Below, piece after piece: positions 1 through 7,649 of a DNA stretch of 41,169 nt. Source of the DNA: 2-12-FULL-42-15 sp964196565 (GTDB lineage: Bacteria > Pseudomonadota > Gammaproteobacteria > Coxiellales > Coxiellaceae); the NCBI GenBank assembly GCA_964196565.1, contig CAXMUH010000065.1, forward strand, positions 1 through 41,169. The letters are read 5' to 3'. The position numbers and the translations under genes are program-made. Numbering within the stretch: the stretch's first letter is position 1; each line of letters starts with the position of its first letter. The notes under the pieces are model-generated. The model saw only the letters and a list, made by a program, of their open reading frames with translations, ran no database searches and was not told where the DNA came from.

Positions 1-696
1 GCCATGCATTAAAGGTTGCAAACGTACTCGTGGTTGACGACGCACGTAAAGCGCACCAATTCCTTTGGGTCCATAAACTTTATGTGCTGACACTGACAAT
101 AAATCAATATTCAGCTGGCTCAAATCCAATGGAATTTTACCGATACTTTGTGTTGCATCCACATGATATTTAACACCATGCGCTAATGCAAGCTCACCGA
201 TTGATGCGATATCTTGAACCACGCCCGTTTCATTATTTACATGCATAATTGAAATTAATATCGTATCTGCTCGAATCGCTTGTTTTAGTTTTCTCAAATC
301 CAAAAGCCCATTGGGTTCTGGATCAAGATAAGTAACATCAAAACCTTGGGTTTGTAAAAATTTGCACGTATCCAAAACAGCTCGATGTTCTGTGGACATA
401 GTAATAATATGACAACCGTTACGTTTATAAAAATAACTAACGCCTTTAATCGCTAAATTATCAGCCTCAGTTGCGCCTGAAGTCCAAATAATTTCTCGAG
501 GATCAGCCGATAAAACGGTTGCTACCTGTTGACGCGCACGATCAACTAGCTCTTGCGCTTCAAAACCATAATAATGCGAGCTCGAAGCTGGATTACCGAA
601 GGCGCCATCAATTCCCATGCAGGCTATCATATCCTTAATCACCAACTCATCAGCAGGAGTAGTCGCCATATAATCGAAATAAATCGGGCGCTTCAT
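1..696 (-). CDS. iscS: Cysteine desulfurase IscS, partial (C-terminal part outside the window)
   Basis: Pyridoxal-phosphate enzyme that takes sulfur from cysteine for Fe-S cluster assembly and tRNA thiolation. The visible 232 residues start at an ATG (694-696) and read MKRPIYFDYMATTP, very close to E. coli IscS. Also visible are FGNPAS, the TSGATEADNLAIKG block, TEHRAVLDTC with the cofactor-stacking His, HVNNETGVVQD, HVDATQS, and SAHKVYGPKG with the lysine that binds PLP. The reading frame runs off the window just after QPLMHG, before the catalytic cysteine loop, so that residue cannot be checked. The gene lies 26 bases after an OPT transporter gene on the same strand, with trmJ beyond it; iscR, usual between trmJ and iscS, is not here. 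It is the likely sulfur donor for MnmA, encoded at 11095. The family call is secure. Confidence 0.96.
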   Translation of the reverse strand, partial: MKRPIYFDYMATTPADELVIKDMIACMGIDGAFGNPASSSHYYGFEAQELVDRARQQVATVLSADPREIIWTSGATEADNLAIKGVSYFYKRNGCHIITMSTEHRAVLDTCKFLQTQGFDVTYLDPEPNGLLDLRKLKQAIRADTILISIMHVNNETGVVQDIASIGELALAHGVKYHVDATQSIGKIPLDLSQLNIDLLSVSAHKVYGPKGIGALYVRRQPRVRLQPLMHG

Positions 697-722
697 CTAT
701 TACAGTCTCCCAAGAAAAAACA

Positions 723-2723
723 TTATCGACGGAATCGCGCGGTTCGATAAAACCAAGTACACAATGCAATGAGTACTATTGCTCCCAGCACACTTGCCAC
801 CGGTGCAAAAGTTTTTGGCACCAAGGCTAATGCATCAGAGCTACCCATAATAACAAACGGTATCGCTAAAATAACCCCCATCAAAGCACTACCTGCAACC
901 ATGCCACAGGCTAATAATATACCACGCTGATGTGTGTCATGTTGTATCACCTTGTCTTCTGGCGTATTGACTTTATTACGTGATGATCTTTTTACAAGAT
1001 AACTGATAAAGCCACCAATCACAATTGGAGTAATAATTTCTGGTGGTAAATAAATTCCCAAGCCCAAAGCCAAAGCTGGCAAACGAAAATTCCAACGTTT
1101 AATAAATTCATCAACAATGATAACCAACACCGCAATACCGCAGCCAATTAATATCATGTCCCAATCCAGCTTATGCAATAAAACCCCATTAATCACTGCC
1201 GCCATCAGACTTGCCTGCGGTGCTGCTAACATTTGTGCTGGATCCATACCGGGTCTCGGAAAAACTCCTGCCATGCCATAAGCATGAAATAATAAATTTA
1301 ATACAGGACCAATCACCAATGCCGCAACGATCACGCCAATACCAAGCATAACCTGTTGCTTCCATGGCGTGGAGCCTACCATTTGTCCCGCTTTTAAATC
1401 TTGTAAATTTTCATTGGAAATAGAACCAATGGTTGCCACCACCGTTGCAACCAACACCACCATGGCCGCAACATGAGTGGACGCTGCATCGATATTAAAT
1501 AAACCGGCATACATCAACGATAGAAGCAGTAAAGCAATAATTAATATTCCAGACAACGGATTATTCGTTGAACCAATTAACCCAGTAAAATAACCACAGA
1601 CCGTTGCCAACATAAATCCGATTACAATGACATAAAGAATCGTGCAAAAGGCAATAAAAAGCGAATAGAGCGTGCTATAGTGCACCTCAGAAATATTAAT
1701 AATTCGATTGGCGACAAACATATAAATAAGAAGTGAAAGAAAAACAGAGCCACAAATAACCCACAATAAAGAAATATCTCTTTCAGTCCGCAACACTTTT
1801 AAGTTGCCAGCTTGTTGAGAATTTTTACCAAGCTCCGAAAAAGAATCTTTTAAACCAGAAATAACCGGCTTCATTAAACGAACCAATGTCCATACACCAC
1901 CAACCAACATTGTCCCCACACCAACAAAACGCAAGTGCGATGACCATAACGCCATCGCATTACTATAAGCTGATATCGAATGATTAACGCCAACATGCTG
2001 TGCAATCAGCGGTAACACAATTACCCATCCAATAATAACGCCAGTTAACAAGGTAATCCCAACTTCAATACCAATAATATAGCCTGCAGCCAGCGTCGCC
2101 GGTGTTAAACCAATATTAAGCCCTATAAATGAACTGCCCCAAAATGACCAAAATTGTAATGTTTCGGCGACAAATTTAAATCCGCCTTGACACAATGAAA
2201 TCAAACCACCAGCCGCGCCACCCAAAACGAGGTTTATTAAAAAGGCACCCTTTTTTGTTGATGTAATAAGGACATTACCAATGGCCGTCCCTTCAGGGAA
2301 TCTAAGCGCAGGGAGATTTAACATCACTCGCCGTAATGGAATTGAAAATAAAACTCCTAAAAGACCACCGAGCATGCTCACAATCGCAGTTTGCCAATAG
2401 GAAAAACCATTCCAAACGTGCAAGACGATCATCGCCGGTAGGATAAAAGCAACGGCAGCGGCAACACCCTCACCGGCTGATGCGGCAGTTTGAATAATAT
2501 TACTTTCTAATACATTAGAGCGTTTGAAAAATCGCAAAATTCCCAAAGCCAAAACCGATGCAGGAATTGATGCTGAAATCGTGGTACCAATCTTTAATGC
2601 CAAATAAGCATTTGATGCGGCCAGAACCACCGCTAAAATGATGGCGATAATAATTGCCTTAAAAGTGAGCTCCGGGAGTTTAGTTGATGCGGGGATTAAT
2701 GGTTCGGTTGATATCTTACTCAC
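723..2723 (-). CDS. OPT-family oligopeptide/metal-chelate transporter
   Basis: Polytopic inner-membrane protein of the oligopeptide transporter (OPT) family, prokaryotic branch. About 666 residues with roughly 14 or more hydrophobic segments. Family signatures near the N-terminus are SNAYLALKIGTTISASIPAS and NIIQTAASAGEG, and further in LRFPEGTAIGNVL. Known OPT substrates include peptides, glutathione and metal-siderophore complexes; the substrate here cannot be told. The frame is open up to a GTG at 2753, but a GTG at 2723 is preferred because a purine-rich AGAGAG lies five bases before it. The gene sits between trmJ and iscS, where iscR is usually found, and ends 26 bases before iscS, so cotranscription with iscS is likely. 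An iron- or cysteine-related substrate would fit the neighbour but is only an inference. Confidence 0.88.
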   Translation of the reverse strand: MSKISTEPLIPASTKLPELTFKAIIIAIILAVVLAASNAYLALKIGTTISASIPASVLALGILRFFKRSNVLESNIIQTAASAGEGVAAAVAFILPAMIVLHVWNGFSYWQTAIVSMLGGLLGVLFSIPLRRVMLNLPALRFPEGTAIGNVLITSTKKGAFLINLVLGGAAGGLISLCQGGFKFVAETLQFWSFWGSSFIGLNIGLTPATLAAGYIIGIEVGITLLTGVIIGWVIVLPLIAQHVGVNHSISAYSNAMALWSSHLRFVGVGTMLVGGVWTLVRLMKPVISGLKDSFSELGKNSQQAGNLKVLRTERDISLLWVICGSVFLSLLIYMFVANRIINISEVHYSTLYSLFIAFCTILYVIVIGFMLATVCGYFTGLIGSTNNPLSGILIIALLLLSLMYAGLFNIDAASTHVAAMVVLVATVVATIGSISNENLQDLKAGQMVGSTPWKQQVMLGIGVIVAALVIGPVLNLLFHAYGMAGVFPRPGMDPAQMLAAPQASLMAAVINGVLLHKLDWDMILIGCGIAVLVIIVDEFIKRWNFRLPALALGLGIYLPPEIITPIVIGGFISYLVKRSSRNKVNTPEDKVIQHDTHQRGILLACGMVAGSALMGVILAIPFVIMGSSDALALVPKTFAPVASVLGAIVLIALCTWFYRTARFRR

Positions 2724-2809
2724 AAGCACTCTCTTTTGTTCACCCAATAACACATAATAAGTATATCAAGCCTCCCTTAAGAATTTAAGTCTCTAATATT
2801 ACTATCGTA

Positions 2810-3535
2810 TCATTTTTCGTTCAATTTTTTTTCAATATTGCTCAAAATCCCTCGCAATATATTAATTTCTTTAGTATCGAGCAAGCAACGATTAAATAAG
2901 CGTTGTAATCTTTGCATTAACATTTTGGGTTGTTTCGGATCTAAAAACCCAATTTCAACTAAAGTTTGCTCTAAATGTTGATAGAATCCCAAAACTTGAT
3001 CAGCTGGCGCCAATTCACGCGCATTATCCTGACTCATATTGCTATCATTATGATCGATATAAGCACATCTTAGCTCATAACTAATCACTTGCACTGCAGC
3101 TGCCAAATTAAGCGAACTAAATTCGTCCACTGTTGGGATCACGATATGCGAATGACACAATGACAGTTCATCATTGCTGAGCCCTGCCCGTTCGCGGCCA
3201 AATAAGATCGCTACCTTGTAGTTAGGCTGGCTCAATATTACCTTGGCACATTCATTTGGAGTCAATACGGGCTTCTCTAGCGTACGATGTCTGGCACTTG
3301 CGCCATAAATCAGATCACAGCCTTCTAATGCCTCACCCAGCTCTTTAACCACTGTGGCATTCTCTAGAATATCGGTCGCCCCAGAGGCGCGGATATTGGC
3401 CTCTTCGCTAGGAAACTCTTTAGGATCAACTAGATAAAGTTCAGATAATCCCATGTTCTTCATCGCACGCGCGCTTGCGCCAATGTTTCCGGGATGAGAT
3501 GGGTTAACCAAAACAAGGCGAATATTTTGTAGCAT
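2810..3535 (-). CDS. trmJ: tRNA (cytidine/uridine-32-2'-O)-methyltransferase TrmJ
   Basis: SpoU-type (SPOUT) methyltransferase that 2'-O-methylates position 32 of several tRNAs using SAM. The 241-residue length matches the family. The N-terminus has the LVNPSHPGNIGASARAMKNMG motif 1, followed by FGRERAGLSNDE (about residues 112-123, motif 2) and IPTVDEFSSLNLAAAVQV (about 133-150, motif 3, which forms part of the trefoil knot binding SAM). The ATG at 3535 has a good ribosome binding site (GGAAG) seven to nine bases upstream. It is divergent from suhB, the same arrangement as in E. coli, and lies upstream of the OPT and iscS genes on the same strand. TrmJ can be confused with other SpoU enzymes by sequence, but the gene context supports this call. 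Confidence 0.92.
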   Translation of the reverse strand: MLQNIRLVLVNPSHPGNIGASARAMKNMGLSELYLVDPKEFPSEEANIRASGATDILENATVVKELGEALEGCDLIYGASARHRTLEKPVLTPNECAKVILSQPNYKVAILFGRERAGLSNDELSLCHSHIVIPTVDEFSSLNLAAAVQVISYELRCAYIDHNDSNMSQDNARELAPADQVLGFYQHLEQTLVEIGFLDPKQPKMLMQRLQRLFNRCLLDTKEINILRGILSNIEKKLNEK

Positions 3536-3560
3536 AATTCTTCCAGTGATAAAGCTAGCT

Positions 3561-3589
3561 ATAATATCTCAGATCAGCAAATCTATGAA
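3561..3589 (-). promoter_or_regulatory. Putative promoter of trmJ
   Basis: On the minus strand, TTCATA (3584-3589) is followed after 17 bases by TATTAT (3561-3566), about 25 bases before the trmJ start codon. The -35 matches the sigma-70 consensus at four of six positions. Predicted by eye. Confidence 0.4.
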
Positions 3590-3651
3590 GAACATTTGAT
3601 TGGAATCCTCACTCCCATGCTGATGGCGGGATCGAATGATTGCGTCGGGCT

Positions 3652-3679
3652 TTGCCTTGACGCTGTTTTTTGTTATCCT
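3652..3679 (+). promoter_or_regulatory. Possible promoter of suhB
   Basis: TTGCCT (3652-3657), a 16-base spacer, then TATCCT (3674-3679), about 40 bases before the suhB start. An overlapping TTGACG (3657-3662) has no -10 at the right distance. Weak prediction. Confidence 0.3.
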
Positions 3680-3718
3680 TGAGCCCGTTTTATCCTGAAT
3701 GATTAGGACTTAAATAAT

Positions 3719-4507
3719 ATGCATCCAATGCTTAACATAGCCATACAAGCCGCTCGTAGCGCCGGGAAAATCACAGTGCAATTTCTGGATCAACTTGAGG
3801 TCTCCGACATCAACGAAAAATCACGCCACGATTTTGTCACAAAAGTTGACCAAATGGCAGAAGAAGAGATCATTAGAACAATTCGCCACAATTACCCTAA
3901 CCATACCATTCTTGCCGAAGAGTCGGGCCTACACAAAGGCAATGATAAGTTCTGCTGGATTATCGATCCGCTGGACGGCACCACCAACTATATTCATGGA
4001 TTTCCTAACTTCTCAATTTCGATAGCTCTAAAAATAAATAATCGCCTGGAAGTCGGCGTTATTTACGACCCACTGCGCCAAGAATTATTTACCGCCTCTC
4101 GTGGCGAAGGTGCGAATCTCAATAATCGGCGAATACGCGTCAGCCAATGTAAAAAACTGGATACTGCCCTGCTTGGCACCGGATTTCCATTTAGCAAGAG
4201 TCAGCATTTGCAATTTTATCTCAACACCTTTGAAAGCATTTTTCCACTCGTGTCTGGCGTTCGAAGAATGGGTTCTGCAGCACTGGATTTAGCTTATGTT
4301 GCGGCTGGACGTCTTGATGGATTTTGGGAGCTGTCACTAAAACCTTGGGATATGGCTGCAGGAGTTTTGTTAATTCAAGAAGCTGGCGGCATACTCACAG
4401 ACTTCCAAGGTGAAGAGAATTTTTTCGATACCGGCAACCTGATTGCTTCAACACCAAAATTACATAAGCCCATTGTTGAATTAGTGCAAAAATCATTACG
4501 TGAATAG
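3719..4507 (+). CDS. suhB: Inositol-1-monophosphatase family protein SuhB
   Basis: Magnesium-dependent inositol monophosphatase family, 262 residues, normal length. Metal-binding motifs are visible: the Glu pair in ILAEESG (about 67-68), WIIDPLDGTTNYIHGFP (about 80-96) and WDMAAGVLLIQEAGG near residue 213. In E. coli SuhB also joins the rRNA antitermination complex with NusA; whether that holds here cannot be seen. The ATG at 3719 fits the family N-terminus (HPMLNIAIQAARSAGK). It is divergent from trmJ, a conserved gammaproteobacterial pairing, and is followed nine bases later by a secreted glycosidase-like gene, so the two are probably cotranscribed. Confidence 0.94.
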   Translation: MHPMLNIAIQAARSAGKITVQFLDQLEVSDINEKSRHDFVTKVDQMAEEEIIRTIRHNYPNHTILAEESGLHKGNDKFCWIIDPLDGTTNYIHGFPNFSISIALKINNRLEVGVIYDPLRQELFTASRGEGANLNNRRIRVSQCKKLDTALLGTGFPFSKSQHLQFYLNTFESIFPLVSGVRRMGSAALDLAYVAAGRLDGFWELSLKPWDMAAGVLLIQEAGGILTDFQGEENFFDTGNLIASTPKLHKPIVELVQKSLRE

Positions 4508-4516
4508 GTAAATCAT

Positions 4517-5257
4517 ATGAAATGGATTTCAAATACAATATTATTGCTTGGATTAAGCGCTCACCTAGTGGCCTATGCCGGCAATCAGTGGGAAATGATT
4601 ATGCCTGGAATCCAATATACCAGCATCGACCAAGGTCTAATGAAGCGCACCCCGAGAGTCATCGCATTTAAAATTAATCCTAAACAATATAGCTTTGATA
4701 TTTTAACAGCAAAAGCATTAACCGCAAGCAACACCGCTTATGTCGCCAAACTCGGGCAATTAGCCAATGCCTTAATTGCAATTAATGGTGGCTATTTTTC
4801 ACATGATCAAAAGCCACTTGGCCTGCGCATCAGTCAACACAAAAAATTGTCTAACAAGAAAAATATCAGTTGGTGGGGAGTTTTTTATTTACAAGGTAAT
4901 TCACCGCGCATCACTTCCAGTCGTGGGTTTTCTTACAATTCATCTATCTCATTTGCCATTCAAGCCGGTCCACGATTAATTGTCAATGGCCACATTCCAA
5001 ACCTAAAACCCGGGGTCGCGCAACGCAGCGCCATTGCAATCAGCAAAAATAGAAAAATCATTATTGCGGTAACCCAAGGCTATGCATTAACTTTGGATGA
5101 ATGGGCAAAGGTACTGAAAAGCCTAGGCTGTTATAACGCACTCAATCTCGATGGTGGCAGCTCATCACAGCTTTATGTTAATTTAAAAACCCTGCAAGTT
5201 ATCGTGCCTAATTATAAAAGCGTTACCGATGCGGTGGCGGTTGTTAGAAAACCTTAA
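4517..5257 (+). CDS. Secreted phosphodiester glycosidase (NAGPA-domain) family protein
   Basis: 246 residues with an N-terminal signal peptide (a hydrophobic run in residues 5-21, likely cleavage after AYA) and a NAGPA/DUF2233-type domain. Visible motifs are AINGGYFSHDQKPLGL (about 88-103), AIQAGPRLIVNG in the middle, and LNLDGGSSSQLYV near the C-terminus, the typical catalytic signature of this fold. Relatives hydrolyse sugar phosphodiesters such as the N-acetylglucosamine-1-phosphodiester cap; bacterial members probably act on envelope polymers, but the substrate here is unknown. The start has an AGGT about eight bases upstream. It follows suhB by nine bases and converges on the next gene. 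Confidence 0.82.
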   Translation: MKWISNTILLLGLSAHLVAYAGNQWEMIMPGIQYTSIDQGLMKRTPRVIAFKINPKQYSFDILTAKALTASNTAYVAKLGQLANALIAINGGYFSHDQKPLGLRISQHKKLSNKKNISWWGVFYLQGNSPRITSSRGFSYNSSISFAIQAGPRLIVNGHIPNLKPGVAQRSAIAISKNRKIIIAVTQGYALTLDEWAKVLKSLGCYNALNLDGGSSSQLYVNLKTLQVIVPNYKSVTDAVAVVRKP

Positions 5258-5271
5258 ACACCACCTTTAGT

Positions 5272-5721
5272 TTAACCAGTTATTATAATTGGGCATTGTG
5301 CAGGAACGCTGCCTTTGGTGCAAAACCAGGTGTCTTTAGCAACATGTTTCCAGTGATTGTTGGCACCAGCTTCAAACGGTTTCCACTTATTTTTAAAAGA
5401 AACATTAACCTGTACCTGATAGGGTTCTATCGTATACTGAACTGACCTATCATCAGAGTTTATGGAAAAGAAAACTGAATCTAAATGCAAGATATGACTT
5501 TGGTTTACATGTCCGTAGATCACCTTAGCATGATCAACACTAAGGCCGCCTGGAAATGAAGTGGGCGATAAAACATTAACAAAAGCATCCGGACCACCTG
5601 CTGAAACTTGGATATTTTGAGGTAGCACGATCTTACTTTCTGCGTTAGTGCTCGCCAAAACAAGCTGAGTGCAGCCTAAAGACAACGCTAAAATACAAAG
5701 ACTAAATTTGTTTATATTCAT
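5272..5721 (-). CDS. Small secreted protein, unknown function
   Basis: Not recognised. The frame is open further upstream (to 5793), but the ATG at 5721 is chosen because AAGGAG lies nine bases before it and because it begins a clean signal peptide (MNINKFSLCILALSLG, cleavage probably after VLA). The mature part is about 127 residues, beta-rich in appearance, with two cysteines near the C-terminus (WFCTKGSVPAQCPIIITG). A strong promoter-like pair lies at 5765-5793. It converges with the glycosidase-like gene and is divergent from a second small secreted protein at 6156. Likely periplasmic or exported; no function assigned. Confidence 0.72.
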   Translation of the reverse strand: MNINKFSLCILALSLGCTQLVLASTNAESKIVLPQNIQVSAGGPDAFVNVLSPTSFPGGLSVDHAKVIYGHVNQSHILHLDSVFFSINSDDRSVQYTIEPYQVQVNVSFKNKWKPFEAGANNHWKHVAKDTWFCTKGSVPAQCPIIITG

Positions 5722-5764
5722 ATTGAACCGCTCCTTAAGATACATAATTAATTGCATGCTAAAG

Positions 5765-5793
5765 AATATACAATGGGAGTAATGATAGAGCAA
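5765..5793 (-). promoter_or_regulatory. Promoter of the small secreted protein gene at 5272-5721
   Basis: Minus-strand TTGCTC (5788-5793), a 17-base spacer, and TATATT (5765-5770). The -10 ends 43 bases before the chosen start codon. Good spacing and four to five matches in each box. Confidence 0.55.
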
Positions 5794-5885
5794 TTCTTAG
5801 ATGGAAATTAAACAATAAAGAGTACGTTTACTTTCGGGCTGGACACATTCTCTCATAATTAATATAACCGAACGAATTGGGCTTC

Positions 5886-5967
5886 GTCACTCCTGTGTAA
5901 TCAGGAATCTCAGTAAATTGGCGCTTAAGTTCAAGAAATACCAGCTTTCGCTGGGGTGACGCCAATT
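5886..5967. repeat. REP-like palindromic element
   Basis: In the 434-base gap between two small secreted protein genes. The outer arms are GTCACTCC (5886-5893) and GGGGTGAC (5953-5960), nearly inverted. Inside, TCCTG and CAGGA form a small hairpin, and AATTGGCG (5916-5923) is an exact inverted match of CGCCAATT (5960-5967). The general form (GTCA..CC ... GG..TGAC) is that of dispersed palindromic repeats common in bacterial intergenic DNA. It ends exactly where the detached copy of the secF 3' end begins. Confidence 0.5.
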
Positions 5968-6020
5968 AAGGCATCGAATCTTCCACCTTCTGTTCCGGTG
6001 GAAGTAAGTGTAAGCAATCC
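5966..6020 (-). pseudogene. Detached copy of the secF 3' end (direct repeat of 6723-6777)
   Basis: Read on the minus strand, this stretch matches the last 18 codons and stop of secF. The core 5968-6009 matches 6725-6766 at 40 of 42 positions; similarity weakens but continues to 6020. The stop is TAA here and TAG in secF. There is no start codon or upstream secF sequence, so it is a remnant, not a gene. Together with the genuine secF end it brackets the gene at 6156-6611 as direct repeats 757 bases apart. See findings. Confidence 0.8.
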
Positions 6021-6071
6021 AAGCTACAACTATATGATTTTCCAAACAAAATACTCATCAAAAAAACATAT

Positions 6072-6107
6072 TTGTTCATACATTAATCTGTAGTATAATT
6101 ATTATAC
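6072..6107 (+). promoter_or_regulatory. Promoter with overlapping palindrome, for the gene at 6156
   Basis: TTGTTC (6072-6077), a 16-base spacer and a perfect TATAAT (6094-6099). The -10 is embedded in an exact inverted repeat, GTATAAT-T-ATTATAC (6093-6107), which could be an operator. The start codon of the next gene is about 50 bases downstream. Confidence 0.6.
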
Positions 6108-6155
6108 AGGTATCCCATCCACAAATTTCCCCATTTCTTATAAATCGAGGTAATC

Positions 6156-6611
6156 ATGAATAACATATTAAAAAATAAGACAATATTTATTAGCGCCGCA
6201 ATAGCTGTGCTAACCCTAGGTTTTTCAGGTGCTTTTGCGGCAACAAAGGCATGTGCATCTAGTTATAATTATGGCAGTTTATATAACAAACCTTGTGTAT
6301 TAACCGGCAATGTCACTATCAAAGGTGTGCCATTATCAAACCCAGGCCAAAATCTAACACTTAAATTTAATTTATCAGGAGGCAAAGGGACAGTAGTGTT
6401 TTATGGGCAGAATGCTACACAGTCCGACCCAACTGCTGGCTTTGCTTTCACTAGCCCTGGAAATTGCACTACATCGGGCGCATCGACATTAATCTGCAGC
6501 TCACCCGGACAGATCAGCTTCAATTATGCCGTAAACCCAAAGTTTAAAAAATACAACATTATGATTCAAAACCAATCTGGTAACCCTATAACAGTCGAAA
6601 GACACAACTAA
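6156..6611 (+). CDS. Small secreted cysteine-containing protein, unknown function
   Basis: 151 residues, not recognised. There is a clear signal peptide: basic start (NNILKNK), hydrophobic core and an AFA cleavage site near residue 28. The mature protein has four cysteines (in TKACASS, KPCVLTG, GNCTTS and LICSS), able to form two disulfides, and is rich in Gly, Ser, Thr and Asn, as in small beta-sandwich exported proteins. The start has GAGGT seven bases upstream (ATCGAGGTAATC). It is monocistronic: its own promoter lies upstream and a strong terminator downstream. The gene and its signals lie between the direct repeats formed from the secF 3' end, so it may have arrived as a one-gene cassette. 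Confidence 0.75.
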   Translation: MNNILKNKTIFISAAIAVLTLGFSGAFAATKACASSYNYGSLYNKPCVLTGNVTIKGVPLSNPGQNLTLKFNLSGGKGTVVFYGQNATQSDPTAGFAFTSPGNCTTSGASTLICSSPGQISFNYAVNPKFKKYNIMIQNQSGNPITVERHN

Positions 6612-6624
6612 TAATAAATTAAAG

Positions 6625-6658
6625 CCTGGTTGTGAGTTTTCGCAACCAGGTTTTTTTT
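6625..6658 (+). terminator. Rho-independent terminator
   Basis: An exact 8-bp stem, CCTGGTTG (6625-6632) and CAACCAGG (6643-6650), followed by eight T (6651-6658), 14 bases after the stop of the small secreted protein gene. Confidence 0.92.
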
Positions 6659-6710
6659 GCTGGATTTCTCCACTTCGGTCGAGATGACGGTGTGGCAACT
6701 ATACTGGACT

Positions 6711-6729
6711 GCCTTAGCGCAGCTAAGGC
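6711..6729 (-). other. Hairpin at the secF stop codon
   Basis: GCCTTAGC (6711-6718), a 3-base loop, and GCTAAGGC (6722-6729) form an exact 8-bp stem containing the secF stop codon. There is no T-run on the minus strand after it, so it may stabilise the mRNA end rather than terminate. It lies at the inner edge of the secF-derived repeat. Confidence 0.5.
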
Positions 6730-7637
6730 ATTGAGTCTTCCACCTTCTGTTCCGGTGGAAGTAAGTTAGCTCGATCCAGCCCAAAAGCAATCGCAAGAGA
6801 GCCCGCGACGTAGATCGAAGAATAGGTACCAATCACAATACCGATTACAAGTGCCAGTGCAAATAGAAATAAACTTGGGCCACCAAAAAATAGTAATGCC
6901 AACACCACCAATAAGGTTAAACCCGAAGTCATAATGGTTCTTGATAAAGTTTGGTTAATGGATTTATCCATAATTTCGATGGCTGTGCCTTTTCGAATGC
7001 GTCGAAAATTCTCTCTCACCCGATCAAAAACCACCACGGTGTCATTAATCGAATAACCAATCACCGTCAGCAACGCCGCCAGTACAATTAAATTAAACTC
7101 AAGATGAAAAAAAGCAAAAATACCTAGAATAAGCACCGGATCATGAATTAATGCAAGTGCTGCACTGATTGCAAATCGATATTCAAAACGCAAAGCAATG
7201 TAGATAATAATACAAAGAAAAGAAACGATGATCGCCAAAATACCATTGGTCACTAACGCTTTACCCACTTGCGGTCCAATAAATTCAAGTGATTTAATTG
7301 TCGCACCCGGTAAAACTGTAGTAATTCTATTTCTCAACTGTTGCTGTGACTGCCCGTCATGTGGCGAAACCCGAATCGAATAATCCGTTAACGTATATGC
7401 TTGCACCAGTGCTTTGTCAAAACCATTTTTAATCAACTGTGCACGAATCACATTGGCATTGGTTGGCGCTTTATAGGTCACTTCAATTGAGGTTCCGCCA
7501 GTAAAATCCAAGCCAAGATTTAAACCATTTATCGCAAGCGCTAAAATCGAGGCGATTAAAATAACAGCTGAGAAAATAGCCGCCCATTTGCGTTGGCGCA
7601 TAAATGGGATTTTAGTATTATGTTTAAAAAATTCCAC
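6723..7637 (-). CDS. secF: Protein translocase subunit SecF
   Basis: Inner-membrane partner of SecD in the Sec accessory complex, which uses the proton gradient to help complete protein export. 304 residues, normal length. An N-terminal membrane segment (about 18-38) is followed by the GLDFTGGTSIEV motif (about 42-53), a periplasmic domain, and five C-terminal membrane segments including the conserved VIGYSINDTVVVFDRVREN block. It is the last gene of tgt-yajC-secD-secF, 12 bases after secD. The 3' end is unusual: the stop codon lies in a perfect hairpin, and its last 55 bases are duplicated at 5966-6020. Confidence 0.97.
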   Translation of the reverse strand: MEFFKHNTKIPFMRQRKWAAIFSAVILIASILALAINGLNLGLDFTGGTSIEVTYKAPTNANVIRAQLIKNGFDKALVQAYTLTDYSIRVSPHDGQSQQQLRNRITTVLPGATIKSLEFIGPQVGKALVTNGILAIIVSFLCIIIYIALRFEYRFAISAALALIHDPVLILGIFAFFHLEFNLIVLAALLTVIGYSINDTVVVFDRVRENFRRIRKGTAIEIMDKSINQTLSRTIMTSGLTLLVVLALLFFGGPSLFLFALALVIGIVIGTYSSIYVAGSLAIAFGLDRANLLPPEQKVEDSMP

Positions 7638-7649
7638 AAATCTTCCCCT

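Noticed and set aside
6659..6692. tRNA or small RNA gene after the terminator
   Set aside because: The stretch resembles half of a REP-type palindrome (CTGGATT...GATGACGG), with no cloverleaf or promoter.
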